64,000 bases of DNA from UBA2589 sp038120095. Lineage in GTDB: Bacteria > Gemmatimonadota > Gemmatimonadetes > Longimicrobiales > Gaopeijiaceae. The notes beneath the pieces are model-generated. The model was not told the DNA's origin and ran no database searches. It saw only the letters and a program-made list of their open reading frames with translations. Of this stretch, positions 44,465 to 53,420 are shown piece by piece (the stretch's first letter is position 1; the number at the start of each line of letters is the position of its first letter). The stretch spans positions 1-64,000 of the forward strand of contig JAYOKZ010000011.1 in the NCBI GenBank assembly GCA_038120095.1. The letters run 5' to 3'. The translations under genes were made by a program, and so were the position numbers.

Positions 44465-45016
44465 GTGCTCGCTTCGATTCGACGGCTCGTGATTGGCCTC
44501 GCCGCACTCGTGTCCATCGCACCCCTGCCCATCGACGCTCAGGTGCGTCGCGGCCGACAGTCTGAAGATGTACCGCGCTGGGCTCCCATCTCCATCGGTG
44601 CCCGGATCGGATGGGATTCGAGGGCAAACGCCGAGCTCATAGGCGGGCATCTTCGCATCCCGGTGATGCGGAGTGGCGTGGCTGAACTCTACCCCAGCGT
44701 CGAAGCCGTCTTTCTGCCCGGAACGAGGGAGTACCAGTACAACCTGGACGCAGCCTGGGTCCCGGGAGGCACGCGCGGCGGTGTGTTCGCCGGCGGTGGC
44801 GTGGGCTGGAGGGACTCGGTGATCGGCGTGGATCTCGGGGACCCGCGAGAGACCTTCTTCGGGTTCAACGCGTTCGGAGGCGGCAAGACCAACCTCGGCT
44901 GGCTCCAGGTCGAATTCCTGCTCCGGTGGACCTTCCTGAACGGGACGGCTTATCAGCCCAACTCCGCCGCGCTCGGCCTGAATCTGCCCTTCTGGCGCGT
45001 CGCTCCCGGGCGCTGA
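44465..45016 (+). CDS. Outer-membrane beta-barrel-like exported protein
   Basis: About 183 residues from the GTG at 44465, which puts a signal peptide first (IRRLVIGLAALVSIAPLPIDA). The mature part alternates short amphipathic strands with Gly/aromatic turns (ISIGARIGWDS, GGVFAGGGVGW, FFGFNAFGG, FLLRWTFLNG), as in small outer-membrane barrels. The open frame continues upstream to 44309 in a region that overlaps the receiver gene. No specific family is recognised. It converges on the ChaN-like gene. Confidence 0.65.
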   Translation: MLASIRRLVIGLAALVSIAPLPIDAQVRRGRQSEDVPRWAPISIGARIGWDSRANAELIGGHLRIPVMRSGVAELYPSVEAVFLPGTREYQYNLDAAWVPGGTRGGVFAGGGVGWRDSVIGVDLGDPRETFFGFNAFGGGKTNLGWLQVEFLLRWTFLNGTAYQPNSAALGLNLPFWRVAPGR

Positions 45017-45064
45017 CCCGCCACACCGTAAACGGGTCCCCGTGACCCTCACAGCCGCGGGTCA
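45014..45064. terminator. Inverted repeat spanning two convergent stops
   Basis: TGACCCGC (45014-45021) and GCGGGTCA (45057-45064) are perfect complements. Each contains the stop codon of one of the two convergent genes. A second possible stem (GGGTC/GACCC) lies inside. It may act as a shared terminator, but no T-runs are present. Confidence 0.35.
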
Positions 45065-46066
45065 GGATCCCTCGGTCGGCCCCGGCTTTTGGGTCAATAC
45101 GACGTAATCCGCCAGCGGCGCATGCTTCTCCTCCGACCACGCCCGGACATCGTCGACCTTGGTCATCACGACGGTGGCCACCCGAGTGCCGGGGCGATAG
45201 TCCGCGATCCTTTCCGGAATGCCTGTTCCATTCTCCACATGGAACGAACCCGCCATGTGGATGACGAATCCGCCGATGTGGTGGACGAGAGCCTCGGTGA
45301 CAGCATGTCCCATCGAGGCGTCCCACAACGCCTGAGCGTAGATCGCATTCGACGTGAGCTCCGGGCGGGGGGGCGCCCGGTCCCCTTCAGGCGACGAGGT
45401 CACCCCGAGCATTGCCTCGGTCATGAGGGCATCCCACTGCGCTCGATATCGATCCGATGGCCCCGGGTACGGTAAGGGTGGCAGGTGACGGCGTGCCTGT
45501 TCCGACAGCGCCATGAGCGACTCGGGGCCCTCTCGCGTCACCCTGTTGACGTACCGACGCGGAGCGTTCGAAGCGAGGACCGGGAGGCCGAAGGCCCGGG
45601 CATGCTCGACGAGAGCACGGTACCGGCCCTCGTACTCATCCCACGGTCGGGAAGAACGAAGGAAGTGAGCCTCCGAAATCAGCCCGTCGAGGTATTCGTC
45701 CAGCACGTACTGCACGTCGCGCTCGAACATCTCGAGTGACAGGACCACGGTGCGACCGGAGTCCGAGCCGATCCGCCGGACCACCTGGTTCAAGAGAAGC
45801 GTCTGAAACGCGTGGCCGACCATGTCGTCGTGCTCTTCACCCACGAGGAGGACCTCCTCCCCCACGACGGCATCGACCAGTGCGGTGAGCGTCGTCGGCT
45901 GCCCGTAGCGATCGTACATCTGGAAGTCGACGCCTGCAGTGATCGAGGGCGTCGAGCCGTGAGCGTTCGTCTGAACGGCACCGAGCGGTGTCGTGGTGAA
46001 CACGAGTGTGGTGCAGGCCGCAGCACCGACCAGTCCGCGGCGCAGCGAGAGGGTGAGATTCGACAT
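45062..46066 (-). CDS. ChaN-like exported protein
   Basis: About 334 residues from the ATG at 46066, which places a signal peptide first (LVGAAACTTLVFTTTPLGA). The domain resembles the haem-binding-uptake/ChaN group of the EreA/Tiki-like fold: VLLVGEEHDDMVGHAFQ near the N-terminus, VVLSLEMFERDVQYVLDEYL, and GFVIHMAGSFHVENGTGIP towards the end. Glu and His residues in those segments are the family's likely metal or haem ligands. It could be an iron-related lipoprotein-like factor or a metal-dependent hydrolase; the lipobox Cys of E. coli ChaN is not obvious here. Confidence 0.78.
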   Translation of the reverse strand: MSNLTLSLRRGLVGAAACTTLVFTTTPLGAVQTNAHGSTPSITAGVDFQMYDRYGQPTTLTALVDAVVGEEVLLVGEEHDDMVGHAFQTLLLNQVVRRIGSDSGRTVVLSLEMFERDVQYVLDEYLDGLISEAHFLRSSRPWDEYEGRYRALVEHARAFGLPVLASNAPRRYVNRVTREGPESLMALSEQARRHLPPLPYPGPSDRYRAQWDALMTEAMLGVTSSPEGDRAPPRPELTSNAIYAQALWDASMGHAVTEALVHHIGGFVIHMAGSFHVENGTGIPERIADYRPGTRVATVVMTKVDDVRAWSEEKHAPLADYVVLTQKPGPTEGS

Positions 46067-46209
46067 GTTGTTCGGAGACGGCCTCGAGTGCTTTACGCGT
46101 GCGCTGCACGACCGTCGCAAGGTACCGTCGAGCCGTGGCATGGTCGACGGCCGGACACCGGGCACCCTACCTTCGGAGTCACGCTCTCCGTTTCCAAAGG
46201 AGCCCCCCG

Positions 46210-47718
46210 TTGACCACGATCCTCGTCATCCTCTGCGTCGTCCTCCTCGTCGCGTTGTACGACGTCACGCAGAGGAAGCACGCCATTCTCCGGAATTTTC
46301 CGGTCATCGGTCACTTCCGGTACATCCTCGAGCGGATCGGCCCCGAACTTCGGCAGTACATCGTCACCTCCAACAACGAGGAGCTGCCGTTCTCCAGAGA
46401 CGACCGGAGCTGGGTGTACGCGTCCGCAAAGAAGCAGAACAATTACACCGGATTCGGCACGGACGACGATCTGGAACGATCCTCGAACTACCTGATCATC
46501 AAGCATCAGGCTCTCGGCGAACCCGTCGAGGATCGCCCGGCAGAAGGCTACCCTCTGCCCTGCGCAAAAATCCTCGGCGGCCACCGCAATCGCGTCCATG
46601 CGTTTCGACCGGCATCAGTGATCAACATCAGCGGCATGAGCTTCGGGTCGCTATCGGCCCCGGCCGTGGAGGCGCTCAATCGGGGGTGCCAGATCGCCGA
46701 CTGCCTGCACAACACCGGGGAGGGCGGGATCTCTCCGCACCACCTGCACGGTGGTGAACTGATCTGGCAGCTCGGCACGGGCTATTTCGGGGCCCGAACA
46801 CCGGATGGCGCATTCGACTTGAGCGAGTGCGCCCGGAAAGTCGAGGCTCACCCGGTGAAAGCGATCGAGATCAAGCTGAGTCAGGGTGCCAAGCCCGGGT
46901 TGGGAGGCGTTCTGCCGGGCGAAAAGGTCACCGCCGAGATTTCTCGCATCCGCGGTGTTCCGATCGGGCAGACGGTGATCAGCCCGTCGGGACACCGTTC
47001 ATTCTCCACGGCTGACGAGTTGCTCGATTTCGTGGAAGGAGTGGCCGACGCCACCGGTCTCCCCGTCGGCATCAAGTCGGCCGTCGGACTCCTGGGCTTC
47101 TGGAAGGACCTCGCCGATCGCATGGCCTCCGAGGAGCGGGGAGTCGATTTCATCGCGATCGACGGCGGGGAGGGTGGAACCGGAGCGGCTCCCTTCGCCT
47201 TTTCCGACCACGTCGCACTCCCGTTCAAGATCGGCTTCAGCCGCGTCTACCGCATTTTTGCGGAGAGGGGGGTGCACCAGAAGGTGGTTTGGATCGGAGC
47301 CGGCAAACTCGGCTTTCCGGAGGCTGCGCTCATGAGCTTCTGCCTCGGAGTCGACATGGTCGCGGTGGCTCGCGAGGCCATGATGGCCATCGGATGCATC
47401 CAGGCCCAACGCTGCCATACGGGCCACTGCCCCACGGGGGTTGCGACACAGAACGCGTGGCTCGTTCGCGGTCTTGACCCGACCGACAAGGCGGCACGTC
47501 TGGCGAACTACGTGATCACGCTTCGCAAGGAGCTGAGTCTCCTGAGCCATGCGTGCGGAGTACAGCATCCGGGACTACTCACAGCCAAACACATGGAGGT
47601 GCTCGACGGGCACTTCGGCAGTCGCCCCCTCCACGAGGTCTTCGATTACGAGGAGGGGTGGGAGCTGCCTTCGGATGCGGACCGACGGCGTCTGCTCGAG
47701 GTCATGCATCGCGCGTGA
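46210..47718 (+). CDS. FMN-binding glutamate synthase-family protein
   Basis: About 502 residues from the TTG at 46210, picked because AAAGGAG lies seven bases upstream and the protein then begins with a membrane helix (ILVILCVVLLVALYDV). It holds the FMN/3Fe-4S synthase domain of GltB: INISGMSFGSLSAPAVEALN, IKLSQGAKPGLGGVLPG, IAIDGGEGGTGAAPF and the cluster CHTGHCPTGVATQ with Cys spacing as in GltB. The glutaminase domain is absent. Such membrane-anchored single-domain proteins are widespread and their reaction is not settled. The VanZ-like gene follows after two bases. Confidence 0.92.
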   Translation: MTTILVILCVVLLVALYDVTQRKHAILRNFPVIGHFRYILERIGPELRQYIVTSNNEELPFSRDDRSWVYASAKKQNNYTGFGTDDDLERSSNYLIIKHQALGEPVEDRPAEGYPLPCAKILGGHRNRVHAFRPASVINISGMSFGSLSAPAVEALNRGCQIADCLHNTGEGGISPHHLHGGELIWQLGTGYFGARTPDGAFDLSECARKVEAHPVKAIEIKLSQGAKPGLGGVLPGEKVTAEISRIRGVPIGQTVISPSGHRSFSTADELLDFVEGVADATGLPVGIKSAVGLLGFWKDLADRMASEERGVDFIAIDGGEGGTGAAPFAFSDHVALPFKIGFSRVYRIFAERGVHQKVVWIGAGKLGFPEAALMSFCLGVDMVAVAREAMMAIGCIQAQRCHTGHCPTGVATQNAWLVRGLDPTDKAARLANYVITLRKELSLLSHACGVQHPGLLTAKHMEVLDGHFGSRPLHEVFDYEEGWELPSDADRRRLLEVMHRA

Positions 47719-47720
47719 CC

Positions 47721-48377
47721 ATGTCGGAAGACGCCGTGGCGGGCCTCACCATGAGCCTGTTCCTCTTCGTCATGGTCGTCCTGCCGTGGTTCATCACCGG
47801 CCGAGCGTCTCGTGCGGCTGAACCCACGTCCGAGGCCCGCCTGTGGGTCGCTCTGGCAGTTCTGCAGCTTGCGATCTGGTCCACGCTCGGTCCGGCCGAA
47901 CGACTCGCCACGGCAGAAGATGGCCGGCTCCTGCTGCTCCTCCCGACGGTCGCGACGATCGCGATCATCTCCGTGATATGGACCGGGTGTCGACGATATG
48001 GTTTCCCAAATCTCCTGGAACTCCTCGCCGCGGCCGGACTTGCGTCGGCCCTCGGGATGGTCCTCGTGCGTTCCGGACTCCCACCACACGAGCGAACCCA
48101 CCTTTTCGAATACGGCATCGTTGCTCTGGTGGCCTATTCCGCGCTTCTCGTGAGGCGTCACTCGGGCCGCCGGACTTTTCATCCATGGCCGGCTGCCTTC
48201 GTTCTGGCTTCCTCGCTCGGGGTCATCGACGAGCTTCTTCAGAACTTCGTGCCCAACCGGGTCTTCGACCCGATCGACATCCTGTTCAATACACTTTCCG
48301 TCGTGCTCGCCCTCACGTCCGTGGCCGTGATGCACGGCGTTCGAAAGCTGACCGGATCTCCGCGACTCAATCGATGA
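47721..48377 (+). CDS. VanZ-like membrane protein
   Basis: About 218 residues from the ATG at 47721. It has six or so transmembrane helices, with VanZ-like features in the second half: THLFEYGIVALVAYSALLVR, a charged loop, SLGVIDELLQNFVPNRVFDP and DILFNTLSVVLAL. VanZ proteins are membrane proteins of unclear mechanism; VanZ itself gives low-level teicoplanin resistance. It is two bases after the glutamate-synthase-like gene and overlaps the convergent permease gene by 11 bases. Confidence 0.82.
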   Translation: MSEDAVAGLTMSLFLFVMVVLPWFITGRASRAAEPTSEARLWVALAVLQLAIWSTLGPAERLATAEDGRLLLLLPTVATIAIISVIWTGCRRYGFPNLLELLAAAGLASALGMVLVRSGLPPHERTHLFEYGIVALVAYSALLVRRHSGRRTFHPWPAAFVLASSLGVIDELLQNFVPNRVFDPIDILFNTLSVVLALTSVAVMHGVRKLTGSPRLNR

Positions 48378-50610
48378 AGATCGTCTCCTCCGCGGAGACG
48401 AAGAGGACATCGCGCAGCTCCGGGAAACGAAGGAATACATCTCCCCGACGTTGACGAAGGCGGTGGTCCGCAAATCCCACCATGACCAGGTCTGCCTGGG
48501 CGGAGCGTGCTTCGACCAGACGTTCGAAGTCGATCGAATCATCCGTCGGGATCACAAGGACGTTCTTCTCGCTGATCAAGAGGCGACCTTCCGAGATCAT
48601 CTCATGGATGCCCTCGCTTCGCTCTTTCACCTCGGACCGGGGATAGGCTGCGAAGAGGCTCACCTCCGCTCCCTGCCAGTCGCGGTGGCCGAGAAGGATG
48701 TACGACAGAAGGATCATGAGGTTTGCGTTGCGGGCGTCATGCCAGGTCAGCCACACATGGATGCTCTTCCGTGTCCCGAAAAAGTTGTCCCCGTGGCGAA
48801 GAACCAGCCGATCCATGTGGGGGGCACCGGCCATCAACATGCCATCGACGACCTCCTCGAGCACCGAGGGAGGATCATGCCGCCCGAATTCGAGCAACAG
48901 TGCGTTGTTCTCCATGCCCGAGATGCCCGGCATCTGGAGGCCCTGCCCCAGCGCCGATGTCATCGAGGGGCTGATGACCGCGTCCATGTAGATCGCACCC
49001 TTCCGCTGACGCATCGCCTGAATCAGCCGCTCCCGCACCTCCTGACTCGCCTCGAAATTTTCCTGATTCAGTCGCCCCTCGATGTGGTGAAAGTACGTCC
49101 CGAATCCATACCGGTGGCACAACCACTCCAGAAACTGGAGAGGTGCTGATCGGTCGAACGTCCGAGAGGAAATCGAAATCACGCTCGGTCGCCAGTCGTC
49201 GGGAGGCATGTTCTGCAGTCGGATCTGCATGTGACGCGTGAGCTGCGTCATGACGCCCTGAAAGATCTGAGCAAGGTCGTCCTGGCCCTGACGGCCTCTG
49301 CGGATGACCTCATACAGACCGACCATCACGAGAATGGCGCCGAGGGCGAAGAGAAGATCCATCTGAAGCATCAGAACCAGGCACATGACGGCGCCGATCA
49401 GGCTCAGATACCATTTCGATCGGAAGCTCGGCCGGTACGACGGCCTCGCCGCAAAGTGCTCCAGGAAGGAAATCGCACAGAGCGCCCCGTACGTGACCAT
49501 GAAGAACATCGAAACGATTCTCGCGACCATGTCGACATTGCCCAGCAACACGAAGACGACGGCGATCGCCGAGGTCACGAGCGTGGCATTTCTCGGCTCG
49601 TTCGTCGCACCGACCCCCTCGGCAACGAAGGAATTCAACCGAGGTCGCGGGATGACAGCGTCACTTCCGAGAGCCTGAAGGGTTCGGGGCGCGACCAGGA
49701 TCGACCCAATCGCGGAAGATATCGTCGCACACGCCAGCCCGATCGGGATGATGGGGCCCCAGATCGCGATATCACTCATGATGAAGTAGTTGTCGGCCAG
49801 GTCTCCGGAGGACACCGACACCGCCAGCTTCACGACGACCAGCACGTAGACCAGCATGCCCGTCAGCGTTGCCATCATGATCCCCATGGGGATCGAGCGT
49901 CGAGGCTCGGCGAGATCCCCGGACAGCCCTACGCCCGCGGTCATGCCCGTGAAGGCCGGAAAGACGATCGCGAACACGAGCATGAAGGGGTCTGGATCGT
50001 TCAGATCGGAGAGAACCCCGACGGAGCCGGGCTGCATGGAGGCCGGGCTCGATCCGGCAAAGAACATCGCCAGCGAGAGCGCCAGGACACTGGCCACAAC
50101 CCACAGCGCCTTGACACCGAGATCAGCCCCCTTCCTGAGGACCACCCCGACGAGAACGATCGTCGCAGGGAGAGAGACGTACCTCGGATCGAAGGCGATC
50201 CCGAAGAGTCCCTCGAACGCCGGCGCCCACGGCTGGAACGCCTCGGCAAACGCGATCATGTAGAAGGCGACGGAAATAGCCTGAGACAGGTACAGACTGA
50301 TCCCGATAGCTCCGCCGATCGTGATGCCGAACGACCTCGAGATGATGAAGTATTCGCCCCCGCCCTCCACCCTCCGATTGGTCGCGATCTCGGCGATCGC
50401 GAGAGCCGTCGGGATCGTAACGAGGTGTCCCAGGAGGATGATCAGAATTGCCCCGGCAAGGCCCGTATGTCCGACCGCGTAGCCGAAACGCAGGAACATG
50501 ACCGCGCCCAGGATCGTGCTCACGCTTGCGAGAAACACCGGCGCGGTACCGAACCCATGACCCTGCCGAACCTCGGTGGCCGCCGGACTCACCAGTCTGC
50601 CGTCACTCAT
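48367..50610 (-). CDS. SLC12-type cation-chloride cotransporter-like permease
   Basis: About 747 residues from the ATG at 50610. The N-terminal 430 residues form about 12 transmembrane helices of the APC superfamily. Key stretches are STILGAVMFLRFGYAVGHTG and GGGEYFIISRSFGITIGGAI, which match the start of Na-K-Cl cotransporters rather than amino acid permeases. The C-terminal 300 residues are soluble and resemble the regulatory C-domain of the same family. It is likely to move chloride or another halide with a cation. Its start overlaps the stop of a reductive-dehalogenase-type gene by four bases, which fits a halide role. Confidence 0.85.
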   Translation of the reverse strand: MSDGRLVSPAATEVRQGHGFGTAPVFLASVSTILGAVMFLRFGYAVGHTGLAGAILIILLGHLVTIPTALAIAEIATNRRVEGGGEYFIISRSFGITIGGAIGISLYLSQAISVAFYMIAFAEAFQPWAPAFEGLFGIAFDPRYVSLPATIVLVGVVLRKGADLGVKALWVVASVLALSLAMFFAGSSPASMQPGSVGVLSDLNDPDPFMLVFAIVFPAFTGMTAGVGLSGDLAEPRRSIPMGIMMATLTGMLVYVLVVVKLAVSVSSGDLADNYFIMSDIAIWGPIIPIGLACATISSAIGSILVAPRTLQALGSDAVIPRPRLNSFVAEGVGATNEPRNATLVTSAIAVVFVLLGNVDMVARIVSMFFMVTYGALCAISFLEHFAARPSYRPSFRSKWYLSLIGAVMCLVLMLQMDLLFALGAILVMVGLYEVIRRGRQGQDDLAQIFQGVMTQLTRHMQIRLQNMPPDDWRPSVISISSRTFDRSAPLQFLEWLCHRYGFGTYFHHIEGRLNQENFEASQEVRERLIQAMRQRKGAIYMDAVISPSMTSALGQGLQMPGISGMENNALLLEFGRHDPPSVLEEVVDGMLMAGAPHMDRLVLRHGDNFFGTRKSIHVWLTWHDARNANLMILLSYILLGHRDWQGAEVSLFAAYPRSEVKERSEGIHEMISEGRLLISEKNVLVIPTDDSIDFERLVEARSAQADLVMVGFADHRLRQRRGDVFLRFPELRDVLFVSAEETIFID

Positions 50611-51833
50611 TCGTTCCTCCCGGAAGCCCACCACTGTCCCGGGTCAATCCTTCGACCCGGGGCGAAGCGATCCGCAAGCCACAGGGCGACACGTCGCAGA
50701 CGCGTACCTGCAAGCCAGCGCCATGCCCGTGCGAGTGCCTTCGAAAAATCGCGATTGTACGGACAGACCCGAACGCAGATCGAGCAATCGGAGTTCTGGT
50801 TCGACCAGAACTTGAAGCACGGCTCTGCGTCGACGGTCCATTTCTTCACGCCGACGATGTTCGACCGGTTGTAGACCTCGTCGGTTGGGGGTCCATCCGG
50901 TATGGCGTTGACCGGACAGGCCTGGGAGCAGCGCCGGCACACCTCACAGAATGCCCTCACCCCGAACGACTTCGGACGATCCGGCTCCAGGGGCAAGTCC
51001 GTGAAGATCTTCCCGATCCGCACGCGCGGACCAAACTCCTCGGTGATCAGCAGACCGTGGCGTCCGTACTCGCCCAGTCCCGCCTTCAGGGCCAGTGGAA
51101 TGGCCAGGGCCGTGTCGTTCATGGTGGCCACGGCGCGGTAGCCCAGATTCTGGACGTATTGTGCCAGCCCGAGCAGAACGAGGGTGTCGTGCGAGTACCC
51201 GATCCCCGTTGCCGTCCCACTCAACGCCGACGGAACGGTGTCGATCAAGTCCCGGTCCATCTGCTGAGCGATCACGATCACGTTCGGCAGATCGGTCGGC
51301 AGCTCCTGCGGCTTCTCCGTCTCACCCAGCCGTGAATAGGCGTGGGAATACACCCAGCGGTGGTCGTACTCCGTAACGCCGACGAGGTCGGCGCCGAACA
51401 CGCGCCCGACGTGCTTGATCTCGCGAGACATGTCGGCAGGCGAGTCGACGGGGACCCGCTCGCCCGGTCCCTGACGATGAACCGTGAAGGGATCGAGGAA
51501 GCCCTCGCGACGATTCTCGTCTTCCTTCAGTTCGGCGAAGATGTCCGGCAGATGCCACGACGCATTTCGAAGCGCATAGTCTTTCTGGCGAAATCCTTCG
51601 GCCTTTTTCCACGTCTTGAGGGGTGTCCGGTAGGTTTCGAAGAACCGGTCCGTGCGGTCTGATCGGACATCCGGATCCCAGAACGCCCGGGAATAGATGT
51701 CGTTCTTCTGACTGAACCTCTCGAAGTTCGCGAGCACCTCGAAGCCCGCTTCTTCGTCGGACACGCGGCGAGTGGTAGCGCGCGCGCCAGGCGGCCCCGA
51801 ACCGCCCGACGACTCCGAGTCAACACGCGTCAT
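50607..51833 (-). CDS. Reductive dehalogenase-type corrinoid iron-sulfur protein
   Basis: A 408-residue protein. The C-terminal half has two [4Fe-4S] motifs: CEVCRRCSQACPVNAI (Cys 296, 299, 302, 306), and Cys 339, 350, 353 and 357 in a CFKFW-x-CSICVRVCPYN pattern. The latter is the RdhA arrangement, not that of QueG. Before them GLGEYGRHGLLITEEFGPRV is the conserved segment near the corrinoid site. There is no Tat signal and no RdhB-like anchor gene, so it should be cytoplasmic, like the catabolic NpRdhA group. Whether it dehalogenates is unproven. It overlaps genes on both sides by four bases: an AAA ATPase upstream and an SLC12-type transporter downstream. Confidence 0.82.
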   Translation of the reverse strand: MTRVDSESSGGSGPPGARATTRRVSDEEAGFEVLANFERFSQKNDIYSRAFWDPDVRSDRTDRFFETYRTPLKTWKKAEGFRQKDYALRNASWHLPDIFAELKEDENRREGFLDPFTVHRQGPGERVPVDSPADMSREIKHVGRVFGADLVGVTEYDHRWVYSHAYSRLGETEKPQELPTDLPNVIVIAQQMDRDLIDTVPSALSGTATGIGYSHDTLVLLGLAQYVQNLGYRAVATMNDTALAIPLALKAGLGEYGRHGLLITEEFGPRVRIGKIFTDLPLEPDRPKSFGVRAFCEVCRRCSQACPVNAIPDGPPTDEVYNRSNIVGVKKWTVDAEPCFKFWSNQNSDCSICVRVCPYNRDFSKALARAWRWLAGTRLRRVALWLADRFAPGRRIDPGQWWASGRNE

Positions 51834-52687
51834 GCTCCCGCCTCCCAGATCATGCGCAGATATCGCTCCGGCGCCCGAAGAAAATCTCGCATCAGCGCAA
51901 CCGACGGAAGTTCATCGTAGCTCACCGGCCGAACCACCCCGTCGTCGAACGAGTAGATCCGCGCGGCGGGAATCGCCATGAGAATCGGTGAGTGCGTGGC
52001 GATCACGAACTGGCCTCCTCGGCTCAAGGCGTCCCGGATCATCGCAACCAACCCAAGCTGGCTCTGAGGCGACAGCGCCGCCTCAGGCTCGTCGAGGAGA
52101 AACAGGCCACGAGGGACGAGTCTCTCGCGAAACAGCTGAAGAAACGCCTCACCGTGCGACCGCGCGTCGGGGTCCGGACCGTACCGAGCTTCGAATGCAT
52201 GGATCGAGGCTCGATGAGGCCCCTTCGCGAGCCGACGCGCATAGTCGGAAGAGCCTGCGAGTTCCACGTCGATGCGCTCCAGTTCCTGCGCGTGCTCGGC
52301 ACGACGCGTCGCGAGGCTCTTCTGAAACCCGAAAAAGTCCTCCGCTCGCAGGAAGAATCCGCGGTGTGTCCGGACCCTCCAGCTGAGCCGGATGCGCGTC
52401 GCCAGACGGCGCTGCGGTTCCAGGGTCGGATCCGCAGCGGGCCGCGCCGAACCCACCGCAGGGAGACCGCAGGCGATCGCGAGTGCCTCGATGAGCGTCG
52501 ACTTCCCGGTCCCGTTTTCACCCACGAACACCGTTACGGGCGCATCCAGGTCCAGCGTCTCCAAAGCAGCGATCGCCGGGACGGAAAACGGAAAACCGCG
52601 CTCCGAGCCGTCCGAATATCGAAGGCCGCGAAGCTGGGCCAATCCTGTCGTCCCCTCTGCCTCAGGAATCTTCAGCTCACCATTCAT
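51830..52687 (-). CDS. AAA-family ATPase (ABC/SMC-like head domain)
   Basis: About 285 residues from the ATG at 52687. Walker A reads VFVGENGTGKSTLIEALA, Walker B LFLLDEPEAALSP with the signature-like stretch preceding it, and the switch His lies in FVIATHSPILMA. This is the compact ABC-like ATPase of the PF13304/RecF group, often a switch or accessory factor. It is first in the operon with the reductive-dehalogenase-type protein and may help mature or activate that corrinoid enzyme, as ATPases do for other corrinoid proteins; this is a guess from linkage. An earlier ATG at 52774 overlaps the divergent gene. Confidence 0.85.
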   Translation of the reverse strand: MNGELKIPEAEGTTGLAQLRGLRYSDGSERGFPFSVPAIAALETLDLDAPVTVFVGENGTGKSTLIEALAIACGLPAVGSARPAADPTLEPQRRLATRIRLSWRVRTHRGFFLRAEDFFGFQKSLATRRAEHAQELERIDVELAGSSDYARRLAKGPHRASIHAFEARYGPDPDARSHGEAFLQLFRERLVPRGLFLLDEPEAALSPQSQLGLVAMIRDALSRGGQFVIATHSPILMAIPAARIYSFDDGVVRPVSYDELPSVALMRDFLRAPERYLRMIWEAGA

Positions 52688-52772
52688 CAATGATCGTGCG
52701 GCAAACGGAATTGACAGGCAAATCCGACATTCCGAGCTTGGCAGCTTTTCCCTCCACGCCCGGACCCTTTCC

Positions 52773-53420
52773 ATGTTCCGACGTCCGATCGCTCTTGCTG
52801 CGACCCTGCTCGCACTCCTTGCTGCGCCCCCGGTGCTCTTCGGTCAGGATCTGGAACGACCGGACGGCTGGATGACTCGATTCGACAACCCGGATGCAAC
52901 GGAGTCCGATCTCGAGATGTTCGTCGAGATGCCGCCCGGATGGCACGTCACCACGGGACCGGCGGCCATCTTCTATCATCCCGACCAAACGGCCTCCGGT
53001 GATTTCCGTGCCGAAATGGAAGTCTTCCTCTTTGACCCGGGCCAGCGGCGCGAGGCCTTCGGAATGTTTGTCGGAGGCATGGAACTGCAGAGCGCCGGGC
53101 AGGAGTACACGTACTTCCTGATCCGAAACGGTGGGCAGTACATCATCAAGCGTCGTGAGGGTACGGAGGCGCCAACGGTCAGGCCCTGGACGGGTCACAA
53201 CTCCATCCTCTCGTTCGCGGATCGCGGGCAGGACAGCTCGGTCCGAAACACTCTCACGATCGAGGCGCAGGGAGATCGAGTCCGATTCCTGGTGAACGGC
53301 GACCGCGTGGACGAACTGTCCAGGAGCGAGGTGCCGGTGGATGGGATCTTCGGGTTTAGAGCCAACCACGGCCTGAGCCTGCACATCTCGAAGCTCGCGG
53401 TGACGCCGCTCGGATCCTAA
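52773..53420 (+). CDS. Secreted DUF1080-like (concanavalin-type) protein
   Basis: About 215 residues from the ATG at 52773. A signal peptide (ALAATLLALLAAPPVLFGQ) precedes a beta-rich domain with the pattern of the DUF1080/3-keto-disaccharide hydrolase group: MPPGWHVTTGPAAIFYHP, FRAEMEVFLFDPG, NTLTIEAQGDRVRFLVNGD and GIFGFRANHGLSLHISKLAV. It lacks the longer family's active-site context, so binding rather than catalysis is possible. Its stop overlaps the convergent GspG-like gene by four bases. Confidence 0.7.
   Translation: MFRRPIALAATLLALLAAPPVLFGQDLERPDGWMTRFDNPDATESDLEMFVEMPPGWHVTTGPAAIFYHPDQTASGDFRAEMEVFLFDPGQRREAFGMFVGGMELQSAGQEYTYFLIRNGGQYIIKRREGTEAPTVRPWTGHNSILSFADRGQDSSVRNTLTIEAQGDRVRFLVNGDRVDELSRSEVPVDGIFGFRANHGLSLHISKLAVTPLGS

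Noticed and set aside
50607..51833. Epoxyqueuosine reductase (QueG)
   Set aside because: The second cluster motif with a distant first Cys before CSICVRVCPYN and the GLGEYGRHGLL segment fit RdhA-type proteins better.
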